Positions 18,952 to 28,578 of a stretch of 62,666 bases of DNA are shown one piece after another. The DNA comes from Caedimonas sp. (GTDB lineage: Bacteria; Pseudomonadota; Alphaproteobacteria; Caedimonadales; Caedimonadaceae): NCBI GenBank assembly GCA_016794245.1, contig JAEUKR010000018.1:1-62666 (forward strand), written 5' to 3'. A program made the translations under genes and the position numbers. The notes beneath the pieces were generated by a model. It saw nothing but the letters and a program-made list of their open reading frames with translations, had not been told where the DNA came from and searched no databases. How positions within the stretch are numbered: the first letter of the stretch is position 1; every line of letters starts with the position of its first letter.

Positions 18952-20703
18952 ATGTGCGGCATTGCTGGAATTTATATGAAACGTTCTTCTCCTTCTTGTG
19001 CGCATTTACGGTTGATGGCTCATGAACTCTCTCATCGAGGACCTGATGGAGAATCGATTGAAATATGCGATCATGTCGGGTTGGTGCATCGTCGGCTTTC
19101 GATTATTGACCTTGAGACAGGGCAACAACCTCTCAAAGATGATGAAGGCCGTTTGCTGATCGTTAATGGAGAGATCTATAATTACCTTGAACTGAAAAAA
19201 GAATTCTCTCCAACCTCTTTTAAAACGCACTCAGACAGCGAAGTCATTTTGCCGCTTTATCAGCGTCAAGGAATTGATTTTACCAAATCCTTGCGGGGGA
19301 TGTATGGGCTGGCGCTGTATGATCCTCGATCCAGGGATTTGGTTCTGGCGCGTGATCTCTTCGGCATGAAACAGCTTTACTATGCCCGGACATCTCAAGG
19401 CATTCTGTTCGCTTCAGAGGCAAAAGCGATTCTCGCGACCGGTTTTGTGTCGGCGCAAGTTAATCCCACCGTTCGGACAGAGCTTTTGCAGCTTCGCTAT
19501 ACGACAACGCGCGCAACCATTTTTAGCGGCATCGAGCGACTTCTTCCTGGTGAAATCATCATCATACGAGACGGTGAGATCGTTGCACGCCATCAGGAAG
19601 CCAAGCACGTTTCTGCCGCGCCTGTCCTCAATCAGGAAGAAGCATTGTCGTTATTTGAGAAGACCTTGCAAGAAAGCGTGCGTCTTCATTTGAGATCAGA
19701 CGTTCCCTATGGCTTGTTTCTTTCAGGCGGACTGGATTCGGCAAGTCTTCTCGCTTTGATGCGTCAGGAAACGGATCAAAGACTGAAGACCTACACCATC
19801 GGTTTTCAAGAAGCTAAAATGCACGATGAGCGCCCCCAGGCTGCAAGGCTGAGCCAACACTTTGGCACAGATCACACAGAGATTGATTTTTCCGAGCAGG
19901 ATTTCTGGTCTCTTTTGCCGGCGGTGGTGGAGGCGCACGACGATCCCGTTTTCGATCAGGCTATGGTACCCACTTTCAAGCTGGCGTCAGTGGCTAAACA
20001 GGATGTCAAAGTCGTTTTGTGCGGCGAAGGGGGAGACGAGATGCTTGCCGGATACCGCCGGTATCAAAAAGCGAATTGGCCTTCCTGGCTTGGCGGTCGA
20101 CTTTTCCGTCAAAGAGGCGTGTTTGATGAAACGCCGCTCAAAGGCGCATTCATCCCCTGGCGTGAGGGTATAGAAAAAATAAAAGAGGAAGCGGTTGTTC
20201 GTGTCTTTTCAAAGCTTCAAGCGGCACAAATGAACGACCTTGAAACGTGGATGCCCAACAATCTTTTAATCAAGCTGGATCGATGTTTAATGGCGCATGG
20301 ACTGGAAGGGAGAACACCTTATCTCGACCGTTTCGTTTTTGAGCATTTATTTTCATTGCCAGACACCTTCAAGATCCGTCGACGACAAGGAAAATGGATC
20401 TTGCGTCAGTGGCTTGCCAAACATTTGCCAGAAGCGGAACCTTTCGCCAGAAAACGGGGGTTCACGGTTCCTGTTGCTGGGTGGATCCAGAAAAAGGCGC
20501 CGTGTTTGGGGGCGCTGGTCGCACGCCAACCTGGTATTGAAGAATTTTTGCCTGCCGAGAACGTGATCGAGATTTTTATGAAAGAGAAAAAATCTTATGC
20601 GTTCGCGGCGTGGGTGTTGCTCATTTATGCTTTATGGCATCAACGGCATATCATGAGGATTTCACGTGTCGATGATGCGCTTTCGTTTTTGGCGATGCGG
20701 TAA
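18952..20703 (+). CDS. asnB: Asparagine synthase (glutamine-hydrolysing)
   Basis: This 583-residue amidotransferase has an N-terminal Ntn glutaminase (MCGIAGIY; nucleophile Cys2, so the ATG at 18952 must be the start) with LSHRGPDGE and LVHRRLSIIDL. The synthetase domain has the ATP pyrophosphatase loop LFLSGGLDSASLLAL and GEGGDEMLAGY. It either makes asparagine or, given its place at the end of a glycosyltransferase operon, amidates a sugar or glycan, as seen for several AsnB-like proteins in O-antigen clusters. The AT-rich 250 bp that follow show no feature. Confidence 0.93.
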   Translation: MCGIAGIYMKRSSPSCAHLRLMAHELSHRGPDGESIEICDHVGLVHRRLSIIDLETGQQPLKDDEGRLLIVNGEIYNYLELKKEFSPTSFKTHSDSEVILPLYQRQGIDFTKSLRGMYGLALYDPRSRDLVLARDLFGMKQLYYARTSQGILFASEAKAILATGFVSAQVNPTVRTELLQLRYTTTRATIFSGIERLLPGEIIIIRDGEIVARHQEAKHVSAAPVLNQEEALSLFEKTLQESVRLHLRSDVPYGLFLSGGLDSASLLALMRQETDQRLKTYTIGFQEAKMHDERPQAARLSQHFGTDHTEIDFSEQDFWSLLPAVVEAHDDPVFDQAMVPTFKLASVAKQDVKVVLCGEGGDEMLAGYRRYQKANWPSWLGGRLFRQRGVFDETPLKGAFIPWREGIEKIKEEAVVRVFSKLQAAQMNDLETWMPNNLLIKLDRCLMAHGLEGRTPYLDRFVFEHLFSLPDTFKIRRRQGKWILRQWLAKHLPEAEPFARKRGFTVPVAGWIQKKAPCLGALVARQPGIEEFLPAENVIEIFMKEKKSYAFAAWVLLIYALWHQRHIMRISRVDDALSFLAMR

Positions 20704-20952
20704 GTTCTTGCCAGCTTTGGATCAGAAAAGATGTCTAATGAGTTTTGCGATGAACATAATATCTGCTTGGCATTTAATAAAGTACTCATAATTTAATGTT
20801 CATAACATTTTTATCTTTTTAATAAAATGTAAAAAACAAAAAGAATTATAAAATTTTATTGAAAAAGATGTGAGATTATATTATAGGAAGATGATAAATT
20901 TTTGTTTCTTAAGAGAGACATTAATTTTTTATTTCCATTTTGATACGAAAAT

Positions 20953-21906
20953 ATGACCTCCTTTAACGCAAAATCTATATCGAATATTGTGACAGCTCCC
21001 ATAACCAAACCCGTGACCATTTCATTTTTGAATCCTCAGGAACTTGAGACATGGCAACCCGCTCTGGAAGAATTTGATCAGCAATTCACCTACCCTCTCG
21101 ATGCCGAGCGAAAATTCCGCGTGTCACATGGCGCCGATTACAACGCTTATTTTGATCGGATCGGCGAGGCGCGTCATGCTTTAATGCATACAAAGGACGG
21201 TAAGGTTGTCGCTATTATGTCTTTTATCCGCAAGCTGGTTGATCTTGGAGGACGGCCTTATTATGCGATGTATGTCTCTGATCTTAAGGTTGATCAAGCC
21301 TATCGCGGCAAGGGGGCAACGCAACAGTTTTACGCTTATCTTTTATCGAATCCCCGCAGCCTGTGGTTTTATGCTGGCTGCCCTCTTCTTTTTTTCGTTG
21401 GCATGCAAGGGGCAAAAGGCAACATTATGCGTAGCTTCAAGGGTTTTTGGTCGCGTACCTTTTTAAGGCCTTTGGGAACGATGAAACTTTATCTTGTTTC
21501 GCCCCAGGAACTTTTAAAGAAATTTCCTCGCAAGGCGACTGAAACTATTGGCCCTGTCTATAATCTCTCCGCCGCGCAAAATGCGTCCATTGCAACCCCT
21601 TATTTTGATTGCAGCGGCGTGCTGGATTTTTATTTCGATACCAGCCCTACAAGCTCAAAGGTTGCGCATTTAAATGCGGGGATTGAACAGGGCGAGGCAT
21701 TCTTGACAAAGCTTCACGCCGTAGCCCAAACGATAAAAAATGATTTCGAGTTTGTTTCTTTTGCGCTTGATGAAAGACGGCAAGAGCTGATTTCAGCTTT
21801 TGAATCAAGCGGGATTACAACAAAAACATGTACCGTGGTGGGTGGTCTTTCCTTTATTCCCCGTTTGCGACGCGGCATTATAAGTCTTAATACAGATGAA
21901 ATTTAA
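20953..21906 (+). CDS. GNAT-like N-acetyltransferase, substrate unknown
   Basis: This is a 317-residue protein. LKVDQAYRGKGATQQFYAYL (111-130) is a good match to the GNAT acetyl-CoA-binding motif A (R/Q-x-x-G-x-G/A). The preceding strand YYAMYVSD supports the fold. The C-terminal half (150-317) is not recognised and may be a second, degenerate GNAT unit. It is preceded by a strongly AT-rich promoter region and followed by SemiSWEET. Possible roles are protein or amino-sugar acetylation; no specific function is claimed. Confidence 0.7.
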   Translation: MTSFNAKSISNIVTAPITKPVTISFLNPQELETWQPALEEFDQQFTYPLDAERKFRVSHGADYNAYFDRIGEARHALMHTKDGKVVAIMSFIRKLVDLGGRPYYAMYVSDLKVDQAYRGKGATQQFYAYLLSNPRSLWFYAGCPLLFFVGMQGAKGNIMRSFKGFWSRTFLRPLGTMKLYLVSPQELLKKFPRKATETIGPVYNLSAAQNASIATPYFDCSGVLDFYFDTSPTSSKVAHLNAGIEQGEAFLTKLHAVAQTIKNDFEFVSFALDERRQELISAFESSGITTKTCTVVGGLSFIPRLRRGIISLNTDEI

Positions 21907-21962
21907 CGTTTATATTATACTCTTCGCCTTTCGGAATACTCTGGGTATAACTTCAAAGGAAA

Positions 21963-22349
21963 ATGTCCATGCAACCTGACTCTGTAAAACAATATACATA
22001 TTATGGCGAGAAAGCATTCGCTGAAGAGAAGACGATCACTCAATTTCCAGGTTCAGGAAAAGAGACTGATGCCAAGCGTTCGTCTTCGCCGCTTCTTTAT
22101 TATTATACAAAGTTTATGATTCTGATTGGCATTTTGGGGCAATCGCTTTACTACCTGCAAGCGTTTAAGATTTACACGCAAGGAAGCGCTCAGGACGTTT
22201 CTTTGGAGGGGTTTTTAATCGCTTTTTTCTCTTTAGCCTGTTGGTTGATCTATGGAATTTTAATCAAGGACAAAGTGTTGATTATCGTCAATATCGTCGC
22301 GGTGTTCGGGGCAGGTCTCGCGAGCGTCGCGATCCTTTCGGTTTCCTGA
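21963..22349 (+). CDS. SemiSWEET-type sugar transporter (MtN3/PQ-loop)
   Basis: This 128-residue protein has three membrane helices after a polar N-terminal tail of about 40 residues. GILGQSLYYLQAFKIY with GSAQDVSLEGFL is the SemiSWEET triple-helix bundle pattern (the P-Q motif is replaced by YLQ), and the last two helices follow (AFFSLACWLIYGILI; IVNIVAVFGAGL). SemiSWEETs dimerise to pass sugars down gradients. The long N-terminal extension is unusual for the family (about 85-95 residues). A partial family-A repeat (about 21919-21945) sits directly before it. Confidence 0.85.
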   Translation: MSMQPDSVKQYTYYGEKAFAEEKTITQFPGSGKETDAKRSSSPLLYYYTKFMILIGILGQSLYYLQAFKIYTQGSAQDVSLEGFLIAFFSLACWLIYGILIKDKVLIIVNIVAVFGAGLASVAILSVS

Positions 22350-22490
22350 AATCATATACCCGGCCGATTTTGAAATCTGGACAGTTAGATAAGCGAGGAG
22401 TCCTGTACAGCGTAAAAAGAGCATATGAGGATATCGAGTGAGCTTTTAACGCCACAATATCCGCCAGATTTAGTCCAAGCAAGAAGTCCG
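22350..22490 (+). repeat. Mosaic of family-C and family-B repeats
   Basis: The first part (about 22350-22400) resembles family C (TACCCGGCCGATTTTGAAAT, then AGTTAGATAAGCG as near 30815). The second (about 22411-22488) matches inverted family B: GAGCTTTTAACGCCA and CCGCCAGATTTA recur at 43089-43180 in reverse as GAGCTTTTAACGCCA and CCGCCAGATATA. The block follows the SemiSWEET stop directly. Confidence 0.6.
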
Positions 22491-22813
22491 GGGGTTTAAG
22501 CAAGATGAAGATCTTCTGAGCGCGACCTAATTAGATTAATTGCAGATTTGTATGATCTTTCGAAATCAAATAAAGTTTTTCTTAAGAATCTGGCGGACGG
22601 TGTGGGTTTTCTGTAAGCTGGGTGCTTCCGGCTCCGCGCTCGCCAAAACCACTCTCTTGGTGATGTGAATGCCGCGCGGCATTCGCATTTGGGATTGCAG
22701 CCATCGTTTCTTCTTTAGTGATTGCCGCCCTGGAAGCGGCTTTGTGAGTTTGATTACGTTTTGTTCTTGTCCCTTTAATAATCAGGGTCTAAAATTGATC
22801 TAACAGATAGAAA
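22491..22813. other. Gap with an orphan protein fragment and an 18-bp palindrome
   Basis: On the plus strand about 22517-22600 reads ERDLIRLIADLYDLSKSNK and then VFLKNL, a pattern seen in a conserved hypothetical family with an LIxLIxxLYxLSxxNKxFL block. There is no start codon and a stop follows at the end of GVGFL, so it looks like a gene fragment. GAATGCCGCGCGGCATTC at 22667-22684 is a perfect 18-bp palindrome. The rest shows nothing further that I can name. Confidence 0.4.
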
Positions 22814-23791
22814 ATGTTAATTAAAATGGACAAAAAGCTCGGTCGTATCGAACAAGTTGATTTGCGCAGCATATGGACAAGTGAAAGCCGCGATTTTACT
22901 CCTTGGCTGGCGCAGGAAGAAAATTTGGCTGAGCTGGGCGCAACTTTGGGCATAGATCTGGAATTAGAAGCGCAAGAGAAAGAGGTTGGCCCTTTCAGCG
23001 CCGATTTGCTTTGTAAAAACACCGCCGATGAAAGCTGGGTCGTTATTGAAAACCAGCTCGAAAAGACAGACCACAAACACTTTGGCCAGCTTCTCACTTA
23101 TGCCGCTGGATTGAAGGCCGTAACCATTGTGTGGATCTGTGCTGAATTCAGCGAAGAGCATCGCGCCGCACTCGACTGGCTTAACCAGATGACGGTTGAA
23201 TCCGTTCGCTTCTTCGGCCTCGAAATCAAATTGTGGCGGATCGGCGACTCTCCAGCAGCACCGCGCTTCAACATCATCAGTCAGCCGAACGATTGGGAAA
23301 ACAATGTCAGAGATGTCGCTATTGCATCTGAACGGTCACGTCCCTCTGAAATTCTGCGTATGAAATACTGGACAGCATTCAGAAACTTCCTTCAAGAAAA
23401 TAAGAGCAAGCTGCGTCCGCAAAAACCTGGAAAAAACCATTGGTACAGCTTCGGCATTGGCACCAGCCTTGCGCATCTTTCGGCGCTTCTTATCGCTAAG
23501 GAAGATAAGATCGGGGTCGAGTTGTGCATTAACTCTGACAATGCAAAATTTATCTATGGCGAACTGTTTAAGCAAAAAAATGAAATTGAAGTCAAAACTG
23601 GCGCGGCCTTGGAATGGAAAGAGTTGCCCGACAAGAAAACCTCCCGTGTGCTTTTATACAAGTCCGTTCAAACGGACAATGAAAGGACATGGTCTGAGCA
23701 GTTTGCATGGCTTCAAAACACCTTAGAAAAATTTGATCAGACGTTCCGTTCTATTTTTACGAACCGTGGTTTGGAGTTTCGTGGTCTGTAA
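22814..23791 (+). CDS. DUF4268-domain protein, PD-(D/E)XK nuclease-like
   Basis: This 325-residue protein has an N-terminal half with the arrangement SADLLCKNT then WVVIENQLEKTDHKHFGQL (about 55-95), consistent with the D...ExQ core of PD-(D/E)XK nucleases. The following YAAGLKAVTIVWIC fits the same family. The C-terminal part (about 170-325; MKYWTAFRNFL, FGIGTSLAHLSALL) fits DUF4268. Members are often near restriction or mobile genes; here it stands alone in an accessory stretch. ATG 22814 or 22826 could be the start. Confidence 0.8.
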   Translation: MLIKMDKKLGRIEQVDLRSIWTSESRDFTPWLAQEENLAELGATLGIDLELEAQEKEVGPFSADLLCKNTADESWVVIENQLEKTDHKHFGQLLTYAAGLKAVTIVWICAEFSEEHRAALDWLNQMTVESVRFFGLEIKLWRIGDSPAAPRFNIISQPNDWENNVRDVAIASERSRPSEILRMKYWTAFRNFLQENKSKLRPQKPGKNHWYSFGIGTSLAHLSALLIAKEDKIGVELCINSDNAKFIYGELFKQKNEIEVKTGAALEWKELPDKKTSRVLLYKSVQTDNERTWSEQFAWLQNTLEKFDQTFRSIFTNRGLEFRGL

Positions 23792-24173
23792 CGTCTTCAA
23801 GCACGACCACAGTCTTTACGCTTTTTGATCCGTATTCGAATTCCGCCTGCGTGCAGGAATCCGATTTTGTGCAATCTTCGATAATCATTTTATAAGTCAT
23901 TTTCTTGCTCGTTCTTTTCTCCTCGGATGACCATGAGTGCTTCAATTCGCAGAACAATCCAGTGAATAAGGGTCAGTGGTTGAATAAAAAGGCTTTGATA
24001 ATTTGTTCGAGCAGCGCGTCTGCGATGGCACCCGGAGCTAGCACGACCGATCCGCCCGTGGGGTATGCTCGCCAAGGTACCGCCGGAATGGTGGCACCCA
24101 CGGCGCGGTCTCGACGACGATCTGCTAGGGTAGCAATATGTGCGCAAGACGCAGCTGCCCAACCTTCCCCCAG
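23792..24173. other. Accessory gap before the IS remnant
   Basis: No gene can be supported here. A minus-strand frame from 23900 to 23757 (starting MTYKMIIEDC) and a longer one from 24293 to 23973 are open, but neither resembles a known protein. The first overlaps the DUF4268 3' end, and the second runs antisense through the transposase remnant. Confidence 0.4.
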
Positions 24174-24500
24174 CAGGGGAAGCTGATTGAGCATTTTGTG
24201 GCAGGAATTGCGGTCGGCGGACGAAATACTGAGACTGAATGTAAAAAGCGCCACGTTTTTCTTCATGCGGCTGTGATAGTTGATTGCAAGCAACCTTCCA
24301 GGCTACGAGCTATCGGATTTGGTAGTGTGTGCAAAGGCCAAACGAAGTCTTGCTACCACAGTGACAGTGGCAAGGTGTATACTGCTTAACCGTATCAAGA
24401 ATTTCTGGAACCAAGCAAAGCGATACTTGGGCAAGTTCGACGGGATCAAACCAGAGAATTTTTACTGGTTCCTGAAGAAGTACTTTATAGTAAAGAGGAG
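24174..24500 (+). pseudogene. IS1016-type (IS1595 family) transposase remnant
   Basis: Three separate pieces align in order with IS1016 transposases. KLIEHFVAG (near 24180) matches the N-terminal LIELFVAG. A neighbouring frame then reads RLNVKSATFFFMRL (about 24225-24270), like the VNKNTAAYYFHRLR block. GKVYTA (about 24375) is followed by KNFWNQAKRYLGKFDGI and a C-terminal FYWFLKKY, like the FWNQAKRHLRKFNGI region. Frameshifts and a large internal deletion remove the DDE core. It lies just past the alaS 3' end. Confidence 0.7.
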
Positions 24501-24535
24501 AAAATCAGGGGGTGGTTCTTTGAACAATTACAATC

Positions 24536-27190
24536 TTATCTCTGATCTAGGCGTCGTTCAATCGCCTCCATCGCCTCATCAAGGCAATGACCGTCAGGAC
24601 CTCCCGCCTGCGCCATATCAGGACGTCCGCCGCCGCCTTTGCCTCCCATCGCTTCGGCTGCGGCTTTAACATAGTCCACAGCATTCAGGGTGCCAGCAAG
24701 ATCTGGTGTAATGGCGACAACGATACAGCCTTTTCCATCCGTTTTGGACCCTACCGCGACCACGCCTGATCCCACCTGTTTTTTAAGATCATCGGCAATC
24801 GACTTGAGATCTTTGGCCGACACGTCCTCAAGTGTGCGGCTTAAAAACTTTACTCCACTGATTGTTTTCGTCGCTTGAGTATTGCCGCCGCTGTTGCCTT
24901 TGGCCAAGCTCATTTTGAGGTCTTTTAGCTCTCGTTCAAACTGGCGGCGTTCTTCCTGAAGCGCCTTTATGCGAGAGGCAAGGTCTTCAGGGCATGTTCC
25001 CAACGCCTGAGTCGAAGCCTGTAGAATCGTCTCCAGCTTGCAAACATAAGCTTCCGCGCCTGGCCCGGTCATAGCTTCTATGCGACGAACACCCGCCGCG
25101 ATCCCGCCTTCGCTTGTGATTTTAAAATATCCGATATCGCCGGTTCGGCTGACGTGCGTACCACCACAAAGTTCGATGGAATAGTCAGTTGATTTTTCGC
25201 TCTGGTGTTCCTCTCCCATTGAGACGACGCGCACCTCTTCGCCATATTTCTCGCCAAACAGCGCCATGGCTCCTGCTTCAATGGCGGCGTCAGGCGCCAT
25301 CAAACGGGTCAAAACTTCTGTATTGGCGCGGATCAAACGATTGACTTCCTCTTCAATCTCACGCAAAGTCCCGGAAGAAATCGGCAACGAATAGCTAAAG
25401 TCAAAGCGAAGTCGATCAGGCGCCACGAGCGATCCTTTTTGAACCACTTGTTCTCCTAAGGCGCGCCTCAGCGCCGCATGTAAAAGATGGGTGGCGGAAT
25501 GATTTGATTTTAAAAGCGTCCGATTCTGAACATCCACCTTGAGTTTAAAGACTTGTCCAACCTTGAGTTTTCCAGAGATCACGCGCCCCTCGTGGACATG
25601 AAGAGTGTTAAGTTTCTTAAGGGTACCGGTAATCTCAACCACTGTATCATACTCGCCGGTTATGATGCCGATGTCACCCATTTGACCGCCGGATTCGCCA
25701 TAAAAGGGCGTCTGATTGAAAATCAGTTGAACTTTCTGAACACCCTGAGTTTCTTCTTGAAGCGTTTCTTCGATCACAATCGCTTGCAGAACGGCTTCTG
25801 CCTCTGTTGTGCTGTAGCCCATAAATTCGGTTGAACCTGCTATGTCATGAATTTTAAACCATATCGCTTCGTTTTTCCGTTCTCCTGAGCCTGTCCAGGA
25901 GGCGCGAGCTTCCGCTTTTTGCCTGGCCATCGCAGCGTCAAAAGCCTGCAAGTCAACGGAACGGTTTTCTGTGCGCAGAATATCGCGCGTTAAATCCAGC
26001 GGGAAACCATACGTATCATAGAGTTTGAACGCCACTTCACCCGCGAGAGGCTGATCCGTTGAAAGTTTGCCGGTTTCTTCCTCTAACAACCTTAGTCCAC
26101 GACCAAGGGTTTGCCGGAAACGCTCTTCTTCAAGGCGAAGGGTTTGCGTTATCAAAGCTTGCGCCCGACCCAGCTCTGGATAGGCTTCTCCCATTTCAGT
26201 AACCAGAACGGGAAACAAACGATACATCAGCGGCTCTTTTACGCCCAGCAAATAAGCGTGACGCATGGCGCGACGCATGATTCGACGCAGAACATATCCT
26301 CGCCCCTCGTTAGAAGGCACGATGCCGTCCGCGATCAGGAAAGCGCTAGTGCGCAGATGATCCGCAATCACTCGATGAGAATTTTGTGATTTTCCTTCCG
26401 CCTTGACGCCCGTCTCTTCTACGGAAGCCTGAACAAGCGCTTTAAAAAGATCAATGTGATAATTATCGTGAACGCCTTGAAGAACGGCGGAAATCCGTTC
26501 CAAACCCATACCTGTGTCGATAGAAGGCTTTGGCAGGACGATACGCCGATCTGGAAGCTGTTCATATTGCATAAAGACGAGATTCCAGATTTCGACAAAG
26601 CGATCTCCGTCTTGATCAGGGCTGCCGGGAGGGCCTCCTGGAATAGAGGCGCCATGATCGTAAAAAATCTCGGAACAAGGCCCGCAAGGCCCAGTGTCCC
26701 CCATTGCCCAAAAATTGTCAGACCCCGAAATGCGCAGAATTTTGCCGTCAGGAAGTCCCGCAATCTTCTTCCAAAGGGCTGCCGCTTCTTCATCATCCAC
26801 GTAAGTTGTTACAAGCAACCGTTCAGGAGGAAGATCAAAATCTTTCGTGACCAGGTTCCATGCGAATTCGATCGCTTCGGCTTTGAAATAATCGCCAAAG
26901 GAAAAGTTCCCTAGCATTTCAAAGAAGGTATGGTGTCGCGTCGTGTATCCCACATTCTCAAGATCATTGTGTTTACCGCCGGCGCGAACGCATTTCTGAC
27001 TTGTCGCAGCGCGGGGATAAGCGCTTTTTTCCATACCGGTAAAAATGTTCTTGAACTGAACCATTCCGGCAGCTGTAAACAGCAAGGTTGGGTCGTTGCG
27101 CGGCACCAACGGACTTGAGGCAACGATCGTATGACCCTGTTTCTCGAAATATTCAAGGAAATGCGTGCGAATGCGTGAGGTTGTCCACAT
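24536..27190 (-). CDS. alaS: Alanyl-tRNA synthetase
   Basis: This 884-residue class II synthetase is counted from the ATG at 27190, where the conserved N terminus begins ([20 protein letters not shown]); a longer frame to 27292 lacks conserved residues. Aminoacylation core: [18 protein letters not shown] and DTGMGLERI. Editing domain: [13 protein letters not shown] and [15 protein letters not shown] with the Zn-binding His/Cys. C-Ala domain ends with [14 protein letters not shown]. It sits 22 bp after the recA stop in the same direction; recA-alaS adjacency is common in Alphaproteobacteria. Confidence 0.98.
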   Translation of the reverse strand: MWTTSRIRTHFLEYFEKQGHTIVASSPLVPRNDPTLLFTAAGMVQFKNIFTGMEKSAYPRAATSQKCVRAGGKHNDLENVGYTTRHHTFFEMLGNFSFGDYFKAEAIEFAWNLVTKDFDLPPERLLVTTYVDDEEAAALWKKIAGLPDGKILRISGSDNFWAMGDTGPCGPCSEIFYDHGASIPGGPPGSPDQDGDRFVEIWNLVFMQYEQLPDRRIVLPKPSIDTGMGLERISAVLQGVHDNYHIDLFKALVQASVEETGVKAEGKSQNSHRVIADHLRTSAFLIADGIVPSNEGRGYVLRRIMRRAMRHAYLLGVKEPLMYRLFPVLVTEMGEAYPELGRAQALITQTLRLEEERFRQTLGRGLRLLEEETGKLSTDQPLAGEVAFKLYDTYGFPLDLTRDILRTENRSVDLQAFDAAMARQKAEARASWTGSGERKNEAIWFKIHDIAGSTEFMGYSTTEAEAVLQAIVIEETLQEETQGVQKVQLIFNQTPFYGESGGQMGDIGIITGEYDTVVEITGTLKKLNTLHVHEGRVISGKLKVGQVFKLKVDVQNRTLLKSNHSATHLLHAALRRALGEQVVQKGSLVAPDRLRFDFSYSLPISSGTLREIEEEVNRLIRANTEVLTRLMAPDAAIEAGAMALFGEKYGEEVRVVSMGEEHQSEKSTDYSIELCGGTHVSRTGDIGYFKITSEGGIAAGVRRIEAMTGPGAEAYVCKLETILQASTQALGTCPEDLASRIKALQEERRQFERELKDLKMSLAKGNSGGNTQATKTISGVKFLSRTLEDVSAKDLKSIADDLKKQVGSGVVAVGSKTDGKGCIVVAITPDLAGTLNAVDYVKAAAEAMGGKGGGGRPDMAQAGGPDGHCLDEAMEAIERRLDQR

Positions 27191-27212
27191 GATTTGACAC
27201 TCTACTCTATGT

Positions 27213-28253
27213 TCAGGCGGCTTCCGTATCAGAAGATGAATCTTCAAAAGGTGATCCGGCAAGCGCCTGCGCCACCATACCGGCATTCGCACGAATCGCT
27301 TGCTCGATCCTGTCGCGCGTCTCCGGATTGTCTTTCAGGAATTGCCGGGCGGCTTCCCGACCCTGCCCGATGCGTTGACCCTCATGAGAATACCAGGAGC
27401 CTGATTTCTCGATCACTTCCGCTTTGACCCCCAGATCCAGGATTTCTCCTGTTTTAGAGATCCCTTCACCATACATGATATCAAACTCGACCACTTTAAA
27501 GGGCGGCGCCACCTTATTCTTGACTACTTTCACGCGGGTCTGATTGCCGACCACTTCATCACGGCTCTTGATCGCCCCGATGCGGCGAATGTCGATACGG
27601 ACAGAAGCGTAGAATTTCAGCGCATTGCCTCCCGTCGTCGTTTCAGGATTACCAAACATCACGCCAATTTTTTGTCGAATCTGGTTGATAAAAATGACTA
27701 TACCGCCCGATTTGGCAATGGATCCTGTCAGTTTTCTCAAAGCCTGGCTCATCAGGCGCGCTTGCAGACCCATATGAGAATCTCCCATGTCTCCTTCAAG
27801 CTCCGCCTTTGGCACCAACGCGGCAACGCTGTCAACGATCAACACATCAATACTGCCTGAGCGAATAAGGGTGTCCGCGATTTCCAAGGCTTGCTCCCCC
27901 GCGTCTGGCTGTGAAATCAGAAGTTCATCCACATTGACGCCCAGCTTGCGCGCGTATAGGGGATCCAAGGCGTGCTCGGCGTCTATAAAAGCGCATAAGC
28001 CGCCCTTCTTTTGAGCTTCCGCGATACAGTGCAAGGCAAGAGTGGTTTTGCCTGAACTTTCAGGACCGTAAATTTCAATGATTCGTCCTCTGGGCAAGCC
28101 GCCAATGCCCAAGGCGATGTCCAAACCAAGGGAACCTGTTGAAATGGATTCAATTTCAACAGCATCCTGTTGACCCAACTTCATGATCGATCCTTTACCA
28201 AAGGCGCGTTCAATCTGCGAGAGAGCGGCTTCCAACGCTTTTTGCTTGTCCAT
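27213..28253 (-). CDS. recA: Recombinase RecA
   Basis: This 346-residue strand-exchange protein and LexA co-protease has Walker [13 protein letters not shown], the DAEHALD block, Walker [12 protein letters not shown], loop L1 [19 protein letters not shown], and L2 within [20 protein letters not shown]. All are intact. The C-terminal tail is acidic, as usual. It is upstream of alaS and divergent from a PAS histidine kinase. I did not find a clear alphaproteobacterial LexA box (GTTC-N7-GTTC) in the leader, although GAAC words occur near 28360 and 28381. Confidence 0.98.
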   Translation of the reverse strand: MDKQKALEAALSQIERAFGKGSIMKLGQQDAVEIESISTGSLGLDIALGIGGLPRGRIIEIYGPESSGKTTLALHCIAEAQKKGGLCAFIDAEHALDPLYARKLGVNVDELLISQPDAGEQALEIADTLIRSGSIDVLIVDSVAALVPKAELEGDMGDSHMGLQARLMSQALRKLTGSIAKSGGIVIFINQIRQKIGVMFGNPETTTGGNALKFYASVRIDIRRIGAIKSRDEVVGNQTRVKVVKNKVAPPFKVVEFDIMYGEGISKTGEILDLGVKAEVIEKSGSWYSHEGQRIGQGREAARQFLKDNPETRDRIEQAIRANAGMVAQALAGSPFEDSSSDTEAA

Positions 28254-28578
28254 GTAGATGCTCCAAAAGACTATATACCCAACCTCTCCTGAAAGGCAAA
28301 GGGCAGGGGTTCGAAATCCATGCGGCTGATTCTTTCACATCGGTTTTGAAAACGCAAGAGAACAACAAGATTTGTTTAAGGGAACAGTTGCCTGTTTCGC
28401 CAAATAAGCAAAAATGCGCAATTTTTTTACAGTTGATTTAGTATCGGTTAATCTTGATCTAAAACAAACTCTCTTTATTTTTTAAAAATTTTTTGATAAA
28501 TCTTTACACAGCGTATAATTATTTTCATGTTTTTAACAGTCAATAAATACTTCACAATAACATTGACACGGTTATGGA
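28254..28578. other. Divergent promoter region, recA / histidine kinase
   Basis: This 325-bp gap is GC-moderate near recA and strongly AT-rich in its right half (28420-28560). It must carry both promoters. AGAGAACAACAAG near 28358 and GGGAACAG near 28379 are loosely like SOS half-sites, but the spacing does not fit the known alphaproteobacterial box. Nothing else is seen. Confidence 0.35.

Noticed and set aside
23757-23900. Possible small protein starting MTYKMIIEDC
   Set aside because: It overlaps the DUF4268 3' end, has no well-placed ribosome-binding site and no recognised family; kept only as a mention in the gap entry.
23973-24293. 106-codon minus-strand frame
   Set aside because: It runs antisense through the IS1016-type remnant and matches nothing known.
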